Source of the DNA: Accumulibacter sp964420975
Lineage (GTDB): Bacteria; Pseudomonadota; Gammaproteobacteria; Burkholderiales; Rhodocyclaceae
DNA length: 64,000 nucleotides
Assembly (NCBI GenBank): GCA_964420975.1
Contig: CAYQVH010000003.1
Span: 1 to 64,000 of the forward strand
Reading direction: 5' to 3'
Shown: positions 32,608 through 40,927 of the stretch, one piece after another
Position numbering within the stretch: position 1 is the stretch's first letter
How the letters are laid out: each line of letters begins with the position of its first letter
The notes under the pieces: model-generated
Told to the model about the DNA's origin: nothing
The model's input: the letters and a program-made list of their open reading frames with translations, nothing else
Databases searched by the model: none
Position numbers and translations under genes: made by a program

Positions 32608-34452
32608 TTAGGCGGCTTGCTGCTGGGAAGGCGAGGCGCCGGCGTCGCGACACGCGGGTCCGGCGTGTGTCATCTGGAGGACGAACTTCTGCATGTCCCA
32701 GGCGCCGGTCGGACAGCGCTCGGCGCACAGTCCGCAGTGCAGGCAGACGTCCTCGTCTTTCACCATCACCCGGCCGGTCTTCAGCGCGCCTGAAACGTAG
32801 AGGTCCTGGGTCAGATTGAGTGCTGGCGCACGCAGGCGGCCGCGCAGGTCTTCTTCGTCGCCATTGCCGGTGAAACTGATGCAGTCCATCGGGCAGATGT
32901 CCATGCAGGCGTCACATTCGATGCACAACTTGCCGCTGAAAACTGTCTGTACGTCGCAGTTGAGGCAACGCTGCGCCTCCTTGAAGGCCAATTGCGGATC
33001 AAAGCCGAGCTCGACTTCGATGCGGATGTTCTTCAAGGCCGCATTGACGTCGCGCAGCGGCACGCGCAGGCGGCGATCGTCTGAGATCGCGTTGTCGTAA
33101 CGCCAGGCGTGGATGCCCATTTTCTGCGAGATCAGCGAAGTTTGCGGCGCCGGCCGCTGGTTGAGATCGTGTCCGTTAAGCAGGCGATCGATCGATACCG
33201 CCGCCTCGTGGCCGTGGGCGACCGCCCAGATGATGTTCTTCGGCCCAAACGCCGCGTCACCGCCAAAGAAGACGTTTGGCAAGGTCGACTGCATGGTTTT
33301 CGCGTCGACCTGCGGCAGGCCCCATTTGTCGAACTCGATGCCGAGATCACGCTCGATCCACGGAAACGCGTTTTCCTGGCCGACGGCGACGAGCACCTCG
33401 TCGCACTCGAAATGCGCCGGCGGCTCTCCGGTCGGAACCAGCGTGCGGCGACCCTGTTCGTCGTAGACCGAACGCACTTTCTGGAACGTAACGCCGGTCA
33501 GGCGGCCGCCGTTGTGGGTAAACGCCAACGGCACCAGGTTGTTGAGAATCGGGATGCCCTCGTGCATCGCGTCCTCCTTTTCCCAGGGGCTGGCCTTCAT
33601 TTGTTCGAAGCCCGAGCGGACGATGACCTTGACGTCCTCGCCGCCGAGGCGACGCGCCGAGCGGCAGCAGTCCATCGCCGTGTTGCCGCCGCCGAGGACG
33701 ATGACCCGTCTGCTCACCGACGTGATGTGGCCGAAGGCGACGTTCGCCAGCCAGTCGATGCCGAGGTGAATCTGCTTCGCCGCCTCCTTGCGTCCCGGGA
33801 TGTTGAGATCCTGGCCGCGCGGCGCACCGCAGCCGACGAAAATCGCGTCGTAGCCTTCGCCAAGGAGTGTCTGCAGCGAGTTGACGTACTGTCCGCTGCG
33901 GAACTCGACACCGAGGCCAAGCACGTAACCCGTCTCCTCGTCGAGGACGATTTCCGGCAGCCGGAATTTCGGGATCTGCGTGCGCATCATGCCGCCGGCG
34001 CGGGCGTCGCCGTCGTAGATCACGACGTCGTAGCCGAGCGGCGCCAGATCGCGGGCGACGGTCAGTGACGCCGGGCCGCCGCCGACGCAGGCGATGCGTC
34101 GGCCATTCTTCTGCTCGGCCGGTTTCGGCAGCCGCGCCCGGATGTCCTCCTTGTAGTCGGCGGCGACGCGCTTCAGGCGGCAAATCGCCACCGGCTCCTT
34201 TCGCCCCTGACCGTCAGGCGCTTCGTCCTCGACGCGGCTTCGCCGGCACGCCGGCTCGCACGGCCGGTCGCAGGTGCGACCGAGAATGCCCGGAAACACG
34301 TTCGACACCCAGTTGACCAGATACGCATCGCTGTAACGGCCGGCGGCGATGAGTCGGATGTACTCCGGAACCGGTGTGTGGGCCGGGCACGCCCACTGGC
34401 AATCAACGACCTTGTGGAAATAGTCGGGTACGGAGATGTCGGTGGGCTTCAC
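32608..34452 (-). CDS. korC: KorC-type FAD/iron-sulfur NAD(P)H:ferredoxin oxidoreductase
   Basis: About 614 residues, GltD-like. The N-terminal cysteine region (CQWACPAHTPVPEYI, then GRTCDRPCEPACRRS) resembles the glutamate-synthase small-subunit cluster domain. An FAD fold (IACVGGGPASLTVARDLA) and an NAD(P)H fold (VIVLGGGNTAMDCCRSARRLG) follow. The C terminus has ferredoxin-type clusters CIECDACMDICPMDC and CLHCGLCAERCPTG. It probably passes electrons between NAD(P) and the ferredoxin served by KorAB. I prefer GTG 34452, which has AAGGAAA at proper spacing; an earlier GTG at 34485 is in frame. It is the first gene of korCAB. Confidence 0.88.
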   Translation of the reverse strand: MKPTDISVPDYFHKVVDCQWACPAHTPVPEYIRLIAAGRYSDAYLVNWVSNVFPGILGRTCDRPCEPACRRSRVEDEAPDGQGRKEPVAICRLKRVAADYKEDIRARLPKPAEQKNGRRIACVGGGPASLTVARDLAPLGYDVVIYDGDARAGGMMRTQIPKFRLPEIVLDEETGYVLGLGVEFRSGQYVNSLQTLLGEGYDAIFVGCGAPRGQDLNIPGRKEAAKQIHLGIDWLANVAFGHITSVSRRVIVLGGGNTAMDCCRSARRLGGEDVKVIVRSGFEQMKASPWEKEDAMHEGIPILNNLVPLAFTHNGGRLTGVTFQKVRSVYDEQGRRTLVPTGEPPAHFECDEVLVAVGQENAFPWIERDLGIEFDKWGLPQVDAKTMQSTLPNVFFGGDAAFGPKNIIWAVAHGHEAAVSIDRLLNGHDLNQRPAPQTSLISQKMGIHAWRYDNAISDDRRLRVPLRDVNAALKNIRIEVELGFDPQLAFKEAQRCLNCDVQTVFSGKLCIECDACMDICPMDCISFTGNGDEEDLRGRLRAPALNLTQDLYVSGALKTGRVMVKDEDVCLHCGLCAERCPTGAWDMQKFVLQMTHAGPACRDAGASPSQQQAA

Positions 34453-34589
34453 GGGGCGCTTTTCCTTTCTTCGGCGGCTCTGCACGGCGGACCTGTGGCG
34501 AAATGAAATAGAGCTGCCATACTAACGCGCGCTTGCATGGCTGCAAAGTCCCACGTTTCATGGCGATGTCTTGGCGGCCGATCGCCTCG

Positions 34590-35762
34590 TCAGCGGAGAT
34601 ACTGAGCCGGTGCGAGGGCGATCGGGAACATCGGCCGCCGGAGCAGGGCGCGTGCCGTCTCTTCGGTGACGGCGATGCAATCGCGGTAGCGGGGCGCTTC
34701 GCCGGTCTTGCTCTTGAAGTAGAGCGTCCCCATGACGATGCCGACCAGGCGGCCGTTGTCGTCGAGCACCGGGCCGCCCGACGATCCCGGCAAGCAGACG
34801 TTGCTCGAGAAAAGAAACGTTTCGCCCTTGTGACGGATGCGGTCGATCAGGCGTCCGGACGACCAGACGATGTCCCAGGTGCCGCCAGGGTGGCCAAAGG
34901 TGTGCAGCGTGTCCCCCGGCGCCAACGCGTTCGAGTCGCCCCAGGTAATCGTGTCGTTGCCGGCTCCCGGCGCCAGCAGCAGACACGCGTCTTCGTCGTC
35001 GAGGCGGGCGTACTTTTCCACCTTGCTCGTTTTGCCGGTGACGCTGTGGACGACGACGATGTCGTTGGTCGCGCCGCCGGCGAGGACATGGCAATTGGTC
35101 AGGACGCGATCGTTGGCGATCAGTACGCCGGAGCCGAACTTTCGCCGCTGATTGACGTGGAAAACGGAATACGCGAGATAGCGGGCGTCGAAAGCCGAGG
35201 CCTTGACGCCGCGCGAACGAGGAACGAGGGTGACCGAGCCGCCGCTACGTTCTCCCGGCGCCGGTTCCGGAGCGGAAGACGGCGCCACGGCGCTGTCCGC
35301 CGGCGGCGTCGCGCTGGCGACCGCCGGCGCTTCATCGGCCGCGTTCTCTTCCGCTGCCTGCGCCGGCGCACCCGCCGCGGGTGCCGGCGCATGGGGCGGC
35401 GCCGTCGCCTGCGTCTGGCCGGTGACTGCTGGCGGCGGCGCACGGCGGCCGAGCGCGAGCGTTGCCGCCGCGGTAGCGACGAGCAGCAAGCCGGCGAACC
35501 AGGCAGCGGCACGTCGTGGCGACCGGCCGCCAGTCGTCAGCTGCGTTAAGTCGGGATCGGCCGCTCGACGCTGCAGTGTCCGGTCGTAGGCCGCCCGGCG
35601 CGCGGCATGAGCGAGCGTGTCGTGGGCGACGGCCAGTAGCGCCAGGCGCTCGCCGTCGCCCTGCGCCGCCTCGCGACTCGTCTGCAGCGCAGCGGCGATC
35701 TCCTCCGCCGTCGCTTGTGGAGCGACGCCGAGGAGGTCGTAAAGCGTGGTCGCGGGAGGCAT
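34590..35762 (-). CDS. J-like domain fused to membrane-anchored trypsin-type protease
   Basis: The 390-residue protein combines three parts. Residues 5-65 (LYDLLGVAPQATAEEIAAAL to ARRAAYDRTL) resemble a J domain but lack the HPD tripeptide. A single membrane helix (about 86-105) and a Pro/Ala-rich linker (about 108-175) follow. The C-terminal part is a chymotrypsin-fold protease with His225 (LTNCHVL), an Asp in LDDEDACLLL (about 255-258) and Ser328 (PGSSGGPVL). The topology suggests a cytoplasmic J-like head and a periplasmic protease. No PDZ domain is present, unlike DegP/DegS. The role is unknown. It is divergent from the secreted rhodanese gene. Confidence 0.75.
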   Translation of the reverse strand: MPPATTLYDLLGVAPQATAEEIAAALQTSREAAQGDGERLALLAVAHDTLAHAARRAAYDRTLQRRAADPDLTQLTTGGRSPRRAAAWFAGLLLVATAAATLALGRRAPPPAVTGQTQATAPPHAPAPAAGAPAQAAEENAADEAPAVASATPPADSAVAPSSAPEPAPGERSGGSVTLVPRSRGVKASAFDARYLAYSVFHVNQRRKFGSGVLIANDRVLTNCHVLAGGATNDIVVVHSVTGKTSKVEKYARLDDEDACLLLAPGAGNDTITWGDSNALAPGDTLHTFGHPGGTWDIVWSSGRLIDRIRHKGETFLFSSNVCLPGSSGGPVLDDNGRLVGIVMGTLYFKSKTGEAPRYRDCIAVTEETARALLRRPMFPIALAPAQYLR

Positions 35763-35828
35763 ACTCGGCTCCGGAAGGTTCCGCGCATTGTAAGATACGC
35801 ACTTCCCGCTTTTTCGCCAGAGTGCTCC

Positions 35829-36275
35829 ATGATGCGCGTCAAATGCCTTGCTGCTTTCGTCCTTATCGTCTTCATGTCTGCGCTACGCGCCGAAGTGGTC
35901 GATATCGGTGGCGAAGAAGCCTTGCGCTTACAGGCAGCCGGCGTTCCGGTAATCGACGTGCGCACCGCCAACGAGTGGCGGGAAACCGGCGTCATCGCCG
36001 GCAGTCACCTGCTTACCTTCTTCGACGAGCAAAGCCGCGTCGACCAACCGGCGTGGCTTGCCCGGCTGGCGCCGATCGCCGGCCCGCAGCAAGCGGTCGT
36101 CGTCATCTGTCGCAGCGGCAAGCGCAGCCAGGCGGTGAGCGACTTTCTCTCGCAGCAAGCCGGATACGCGACGGTCTATAACGTTCGTGGCGGCATTCTG
36201 GCGTGGAATCGCGAAGGACGGGCGCTGGCGCCGATGGGCCCGCTCGCTGCGTGTCCGGCAGGCTCGCGCTGCTGA
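35829..36275 (+). CDS. exported rhodanese-like sulfurtransferase
   Basis: The 148-residue protein has a signal peptide (about 1-21, ending ALRA) and one rhodanese domain: VIDVRTANEWRETGVIAGSHLL, then the active loop VICRSGKRSQ with the catalytic Cys, then NVRGGILAW. Single-domain periplasmic rhodaneses move sulfane sulfur or act in thiol chemistry; the partner is unknown. ATG 35829 is used, with another ATG next to it; the longer frame start lies within the divergent gene. It converges on the macrodomain gene. Confidence 0.88.
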   Translation: MMRVKCLAAFVLIVFMSALRAEVVDIGGEEALRLQAAGVPVIDVRTANEWRETGVIAGSHLLTFFDEQSRVDQPAWLARLAPIAGPQQAVVVICRSGKRSQAVSDFLSQQAGYATVYNVRGGILAWNREGRALAPMGPLAACPAGSRC

Positions 36276-36300
36276 GAGTGTCGCCTGAGCAACTCGCCGA

Positions 36301-36819
36301 TCAGGCGTCGAAGCCGGCGAGCAGCGCCTCGTAGACGCGCAGGTCGGCGAGCGAGAAACAACAGAAGAACACTTCGCGCAACGTCAAGGCGCGACGACTC
36401 GCTTCACGCACCGTCGATACGGCGATGTGCGCCGCTGGCTCGAGCGGGTAACCGTAGATCCCGGTGCTGATCGCCGGAAACGCCAGGCTCTGCAAGGCGT
36501 GCGCCGTCGCCACTTCGAGCGCGCGCCGGTAACACGAGGCGAGGTTCTCGGCCTCGCCGCTGCCGCCGCCACGCCAAACGGGACCGACGGTGTGGATCAC
36601 GTAACGCGCCGGTAGCCGATGGCCGCGCGTCAGCTTGGCGTCGCCGGTCGCGCAGCCGCCGAGCAGGCGGCATTCGGCCAGCAGATGTGGGCCCGCCGCG
36701 CGGTGGATCGCGCCGTCGACGCCGCCGCCGCCGAGTAGTGACGAATTGGCCGCATTGACGATCGCGTCGACTGCCAGGGTCGTGATGTCGGCGCGCAACG
36801 CGCGCAGTTGTGGACTCAT
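36301..36819 (-). CDS. macrodomain ADP-ribose hydrolase (YmdB-like)
   Basis: The 172-residue single macrodomain starts with LRADITTLAVDAIVNAANSSLLGGGGVDGAIHRAAG, the signature of MacroD/YmdB enzymes. The second loop PAISTGIYGYPLEPAA is also conserved. These remove ADP-ribose from proteins or hydrolyse O-acetyl-ADP-ribose. It is divergent from hfq with a gap of about 235 bases. No sirtuin or ADP-ribosyltransferase gene lies beside it. Confidence 0.92.
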   Translation of the reverse strand: MSPQLRALRADITTLAVDAIVNAANSSLLGGGGVDGAIHRAAGPHLLAECRLLGGCATGDAKLTRGHRLPARYVIHTVGPVWRGGGSGEAENLASCYRRALEVATAHALQSLAFPAISTGIYGYPLEPAAHIAVSTVREASRRALTLREVFFCCFSLADLRVYEALLAGFDA

Positions 36820-37055
36820 CGCGTCAGCTCCTTGATCGCCGATACTCGGGGTCGATGCCGACCCCAGATCCTGCTTTTCGCTTGGTCAACGTCTCGATCG
36901 CATCATCGTACCGGCCCGAAGCGATGGCTGACCAGCCCTCCGATTTTCAGTCGGTTATGGGATTGATTCGATTGTTCCCGCGTGATGTGGCCAACATCGC
37001 AAAAATCAATTATTCTGACTGTCCGAAAACATCAACTATAGACGGAGTAGGACGC

Positions 37056-37295
37056 ATGACTAACAAAGGGCAACTTCTACAAGACCCGTTTCTCAATACG
37101 CTGCGGCGGGAGCGTGTGCCGGTTTCGATCTACCTGGTCAATGGGATCAAATTGCAGGGCCAGGTCGAGTCGTTCGATCAGTATGTGGTGTTGCTCAAGA
37201 ATACCGTCACTCAGATGGTGTACAAGCATGCCATTTCGACGGTTGTGCCTTCGCGTCCGATTACCATCCAGCAGGATAACGACAGCGACGGTTAG
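37056..37295 (+). CDS. hfq: RNA chaperone Hfq
   Basis: Sm-fold RNA chaperone of 79 residues that pairs small RNAs with mRNAs as a hexamer. The sequence MTNKGQLLQDPFLNTLRRERVPVSIYLVNGIKLQGQVESFD and the YKHAISTVVPSRP end are essentially canonical. ATG 37056 follows GGAGTAGG. The frame extends upstream to 36810 but this is not coding. It is the first gene of the hfq-hflX-hflK-hflC-DUF2065-hisZ-purA run, a conserved betaproteobacterial order. The AT-richer stretch before it probably holds the promoter, but I cannot assign the hexamers confidently. Confidence 0.97.
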   Translation: MTNKGQLLQDPFLNTLRRERVPVSIYLVNGIKLQGQVESFDQYVVLLKNTVTQMVYKHAISTVVPSRPITIQQDNDSDG

Positions 37296-37405
37296 CACAG
37301 GGCGTTTGCTGCTTGGGCTTGCCGGCGATTTGCCGTGTCTGATTCCGCGTCACTTGTACGGTCCTGAATTCCTCGGCCCGCCTGGCAGGCGGCGAGGTTA
37401 CCGGG

Positions 37406-38578
37406 ATGCATGAGTACTCGCTTGGTGGCGAGCGAGCCGTCATCGTACAGCTTGATTTCGATCGCGGCGATTCAGCTGAGCAGCTGGCAGAGTGCCATCT
37501 GCTGGCCAACTCAGCCGGAGCGTCGGTCTGTGCGGTGATCCAGGGCCGCCGGCACGGTCCCGATGCCGCCACCTATGCCGGCAAGGGCAAGGTGCTGGAG
37601 GTGGCTGCCGAGGTGGCTGCGCACGGTGCGGTGCTGGTCATCTTCAATCACGAACTCAGCGCCGTTCAGGAACGCAATCTGGAGCGTGCTCTGCAGTGTC
37701 GGGTCATCGACCGGACACGCCTGATTCTCGACATTTTCGCACAACGTGCGAAGAGCGCTGAAGGCAAGTTGCAGGTCGAACTGGCGCAACTGGAACACCT
37801 GTCAACGCGCCTCGTCCGCGGATGGACGCACCTCGAGCGGCAAAAAGGGGGCATTGGTTTACGCGGTCCCGGCGAAACGCAGTTGGAAACGGACCGCCGG
37901 CTGCTCGCGATACGCGTCCGTTGGCTGAAGAGTCGTCTGGCTCGACTCGAACGTCAGCGTGGTGTCCAGCGAAAGGCGCGGGGAAAGGCGCAGACGCTCA
38001 ACGTCTCTCTGGTGGGTTATACCAACGCCGGCAAGTCGTCGCTGTTCAACGCGCTCACCCATGCCGGTGTCGTTGCAGCGGATCAGCTGTTCGCCACGCT
38101 GGACACGACGACGCGACGGCTCTGGCTGCCAGAAGCGGGCCCGATTGTCCTTTCCGATACCGTCGGCTTCATTCGCGACCTGCCGCATTCGCTGGTCGCG
38201 GCTTTCCACGCCACCCTGGAGGCGACGGCCGAGGCGGATTTATTGGTGCACGTCGTCGACTCGGCGAGTCCGGCACGTGACGAGCAGATTGTCGACGTAA
38301 ACAAGGTGCTGGTCGAAATCGGTGCGGCGCAGGTCCAGCAATTGATCGTGCTCAACAAGCTCGACCTGACCGGGCTCCCGCCGACGGTCGAAAGAGACGA
38401 GTATGATAGAATCCGGCGCGTTCGTGTCAGCGCTCGGACGGGCGATGGGATTCCATTGCTGCGCGCAGCGCTGGCCGAGGCCGCTCTGGCAAGCCGCCAC
38501 GAGGCGCAGGCGGCGTCCGCGCGCGAACTCGCGCTGCCGGAGACTGACGGGGTTATCGATGCAGACGGTTGCCAATGA
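37406..38578 (+). CDS. hflX: ribosome-associated GTPase HflX
   Basis: The 390-residue protein has an N-terminal HflX domain (YAGKGKVLEVAAEVAAHGA), a coiled helical linker (LSTRLVRGWTHLERQKGGIGLRGPGETQLETDRR) and a GTPase domain. The latter has G1 GYTNAGKSSLF, G2 LDTTTRR, G3 DTVGFIRDLPH and G4 NKLD. HflX splits stalled or damaged ribosomes, particularly under heat stress. It lies 110 bases after hfq and 20 bases before hflK. Confidence 0.96.
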   Translation: MHEYSLGGERAVIVQLDFDRGDSAEQLAECHLLANSAGASVCAVIQGRRHGPDAATYAGKGKVLEVAAEVAAHGAVLVIFNHELSAVQERNLERALQCRVIDRTRLILDIFAQRAKSAEGKLQVELAQLEHLSTRLVRGWTHLERQKGGIGLRGPGETQLETDRRLLAIRVRWLKSRLARLERQRGVQRKARGKAQTLNVSLVGYTNAGKSSLFNALTHAGVVAADQLFATLDTTTRRLWLPEAGPIVLSDTVGFIRDLPHSLVAAFHATLEATAEADLLVHVVDSASPARDEQIVDVNKVLVEIGAAQVQQLIVLNKLDLTGLPPTVERDEYDRIRRVRVSARTGDGIPLLRAALAEAALASRHEAQAASARELALPETDGVIDADGCQ

Positions 38579-38598
38579 TCTCAAGCCTGGGAGTGTTT

Positions 38599-39858
38599 AT
38601 GTCGCTCAACGACCCGCAGTGGGGTAATCGCGGCAACGATGGGGGTAGCGGCCGGCGGCCCAATCAGGGACCCCCCGATCTGGAGCAGTTATGGCGTGAC
38701 CTGAATCGTCGGCTCTCCGGCCTCTTCAATCGCAAGCGCGCGGGAGGTGGCGATCGCGACGGCGAGCGACCGCCCGTTCAGTTTGATCCCAAATTTCTCG
38801 GCGGCGGCATTGGTCTGCTGCTGTCACTGGTGGTTGTCGTCTGGCTGGCGAGCGGCTTCTACATTGTCGATGCGTCGCAGGTGGGGGTTGTCCTGCAGTT
38901 TGGTCGCTACAAGGAAAGTACCGATCCGGGCTTGCGTTGGCGCTTGCCGTATCCGATTCAGTCGCATGAGCTGGTCAATGTGTCCGGCGTCCGGACCTTG
39001 GAAATCGGCTATCGAGGGAGTGAAAAGAACAAGGTGCTGAAAGAAGCGCTGATGCTTACCGATGATGAAAACATTATCAACATCCAGTTTGCAGTGCAGT
39101 ACATCCTGAAGGATCCGGTTGACTACGTGTTTGCCAACCGCCATCCAGACGATGCCGTGATGCAGGTGGCGGAAACTGCGATTCGGGAAATCGTCGGCAA
39201 GAACAAGATGGATTTTGTGCTTTACGAAGGGCGGGACACGGTGGCGGCGAATGCCTCGAAGCTGATGCAGGAGATTCTCGACCGTTACAAGACGGGCATT
39301 CTGGTGTCGAAGGTGACGATGCAGAACGCGCAGCCGCCGGAGCAGGTGCAGGCGGCGTTCGACGACGCGGTCAAAGCGTCGCAGGACCGTGAACGCCAGA
39401 AAAATGAGGGCCAAGCCTACGCCAACGACGTCATTCCGAAGGCTCGCGGTACTGCTGCCCGCCTGCTCGAAGAGGCCGAGGGCTACAAGCGGCGGGTCGT
39501 GGCCACCGCCGAGGGTGACGCCAGTCGCTTCCGGCAGGTCAACACCGAGTACGCGAAGGCGCCCGAGGTGACGCGCACGCGGATGTACCTGGAGACGATG
39601 CAGCAGGTTTATGCGAACACGTCGAAGGTGCTGGTGGACAGCAAGGGTCAGGGCAATCTGCTGTATCTGCCGCTAGACAAACTGTTGCAGGCGGCCGGGG
39701 CGACGGTGGCAGCGCCATCTGCGGCCGGTGGCGAGGCGCCGCCAGCGCCAATGCGACCGACGCCGCCAGTGGCAAACGAAGTGCCGCCGCAAGTCGCCGA
39801 AAAACCCGAGGCGAGGTCGCGTGACACCTTGCGCCAGCGCGATCGGGAGTCCCGCTGA
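38599..39858 (+). CDS. hflK: membrane protease modulator HflK
   Basis: SPFH/band-7 protein of 419 residues that with HflC forms a cage around FtsH. The glycine-rich N terminus (WGNRGNDGGSGRRPNQGPPDLEQLW) precedes a membrane helix (about 75-98). The SPFH domain follows (VLQFGRYKESTDPGLRWRLPYPIQSHELVNV), then a long helical stretch and a Pro/Ala-rich tail. ATG 38599 follows GGGAG. The stop overlaps the hflC start as TGATG. Confidence 0.95.
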   Translation: MSLNDPQWGNRGNDGGSGRRPNQGPPDLEQLWRDLNRRLSGLFNRKRAGGGDRDGERPPVQFDPKFLGGGIGLLLSLVVVVWLASGFYIVDASQVGVVLQFGRYKESTDPGLRWRLPYPIQSHELVNVSGVRTLEIGYRGSEKNKVLKEALMLTDDENIINIQFAVQYILKDPVDYVFANRHPDDAVMQVAETAIREIVGKNKMDFVLYEGRDTVAANASKLMQEILDRYKTGILVSKVTMQNAQPPEQVQAAFDDAVKASQDRERQKNEGQAYANDVIPKARGTAARLLEEAEGYKRRVVATAEGDASRFRQVNTEYAKAPEVTRTRMYLETMQQVYANTSKVLVDSKGQGNLLYLPLDKLLQAAGATVAAPSAAGGEAPPAPMRPTPPVANEVPPQVAEKPEARSRDTLRQRDRESR

Positions 39859-40745
39859 TGAGAAGCGCTAACCTTGTTGCCGCCGGACTTGTGGCGGTGC
39901 TCGTCCTGCTTGGGGCGACGATGTTTACGGTCGACCAGCGGCAGCACGCGATCATCTTCCAACTCGGCGAGATTCGGACCGTGATCGACGAGCCCGGACT
40001 GTATTTCAAGTGGCCGCTCATCCAGAACGTGCGCTACTTCGACAAGCGCATCCTGACGCTGGACAGTGCCGAGCCGGAGCGATTCCTCACCTCGGAGAAA
40101 AAGAACGTTCTTGTCGATTCGTTTACCAAGTGGCGGATCGTCGACCCGAAGCTCTACTATCGTTCGGTAGCCGGTGACGAGTCGCGCGCCAAGACGAGAA
40201 TCGCGCAGACGGTTAACGCCGGTCTACGAGAAGAGTTCGGAAAGCGGACGGTACACGAGGTCGTCTCGGGCGAGCGCACCAAGATCATGGAACAAATGCG
40301 CGAGAAAGCCGATAGCGACGCTCGCAATATCGGTGTGCAGATCGTCGACGTCCGCGTCAAGCGTGTCGAGCTGCCGAGCGATGTTAGCGAGTCGGTCTAT
40401 CGGCGGATGGACGCCGAACGTAAGCGGGTTGCCAACGAGTTGCGCTCGCAGGGCTCCGCCGAAGCCGAAAAAATCCGTGCCGACGCCGACAAGCAGCGTG
40501 AGGTGATCGTCGCCGAGGCTTACCGCGACGCACAGAAGCTGAAGGGCGAGGGCGACGCCAAGGCCGCCGCCACCTACGCCCAAGCGTATGAAAACAACCC
40601 GGAATTCTACGCTTTTTACCGCAGTCTCGAAGCCTATCGCGGAAGCTTCAAGAACCGGAACGACGTCCTTGTCGTCGAGCCGAATGCCGATTTCTTCAGG
40701 TACATGAAAAGCGTTGGCCGAGGCGGCGAGAAGTCTGGCCGATGA
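39858..40745 (+). CDS. hflC: membrane protease modulator HflC
   Basis: HflK partner of 295 residues, with an N-terminal membrane helix (about 5-23), the SPFH domain (FTVDQRQHAIIFQLGEIRTVIDEPGLYFKWPLIQNVRYFDKRI) and a helical C-terminal half rich in Ala/Glu/Lys (RSQGSAEAEKIRADADKQREVIVAEAYRDAQKLKGEG). It is translationally coupled to hflK, and its stop overlaps the DUF2065 start. Confidence 0.96.
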   Translation: MRSANLVAAGLVAVLVLLGATMFTVDQRQHAIIFQLGEIRTVIDEPGLYFKWPLIQNVRYFDKRILTLDSAEPERFLTSEKKNVLVDSFTKWRIVDPKLYYRSVAGDESRAKTRIAQTVNAGLREEFGKRTVHEVVSGERTKIMEQMREKADSDARNIGVQIVDVRVKRVELPSDVSESVYRRMDAERKRVANELRSQGSAEAEKIRADADKQREVIVAEAYRDAQKLKGEGDAKAAATYAQAYENNPEFYAFYRSLEAYRGSFKNRNDVLVVEPNADFFRYMKSVGRGGEKSGR

Positions 40746-40927
40746 TCAAGCATCTGCTGCTGGCGTTGGCCCTCATGCTCGTGCTTGAAGGCCTGCTCCC
40801 GTTCATGGCGCCGAATGCGTGGCGCGAAACGTTTCGCCGGCTGACCCGCCTGACCGATGGGCAGATCCGCTTTCTCGGCTTGACGTCGATGCTGATCGGG
40901 TTGGTGCTGCTCGTTGCCGTCAAATGA
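40742..40927 (+). CDS. DUF2065 small membrane protein
   Basis: The 61-residue protein has two membrane helices (about 3-20 and 40-60) separated by the conserved loop MAPNAWRETFRRLTRLTDGQIRFLGLTSMLIGL. DUF2065 (YjeT-like) proteins commonly sit between hflC and hisZ or purA; their function is unknown. It overlaps hflC by 4 bases and hisZ by 4 bases (ATGA). Confidence 0.92.
   Translation: MIKHLLLALALMLVLEGLLPFMAPNAWRETFRRLTRLTDGQIRFLGLTSMLIGLVLLVAVK

Noticed and set aside
30861..34068. Long plus-strand open frames opposite korA and korC (about 288 and 319 codons)
   Set aside because: They are antisense to genes with clear cofactor motifs; high GC leaves complementary frames open by chance.
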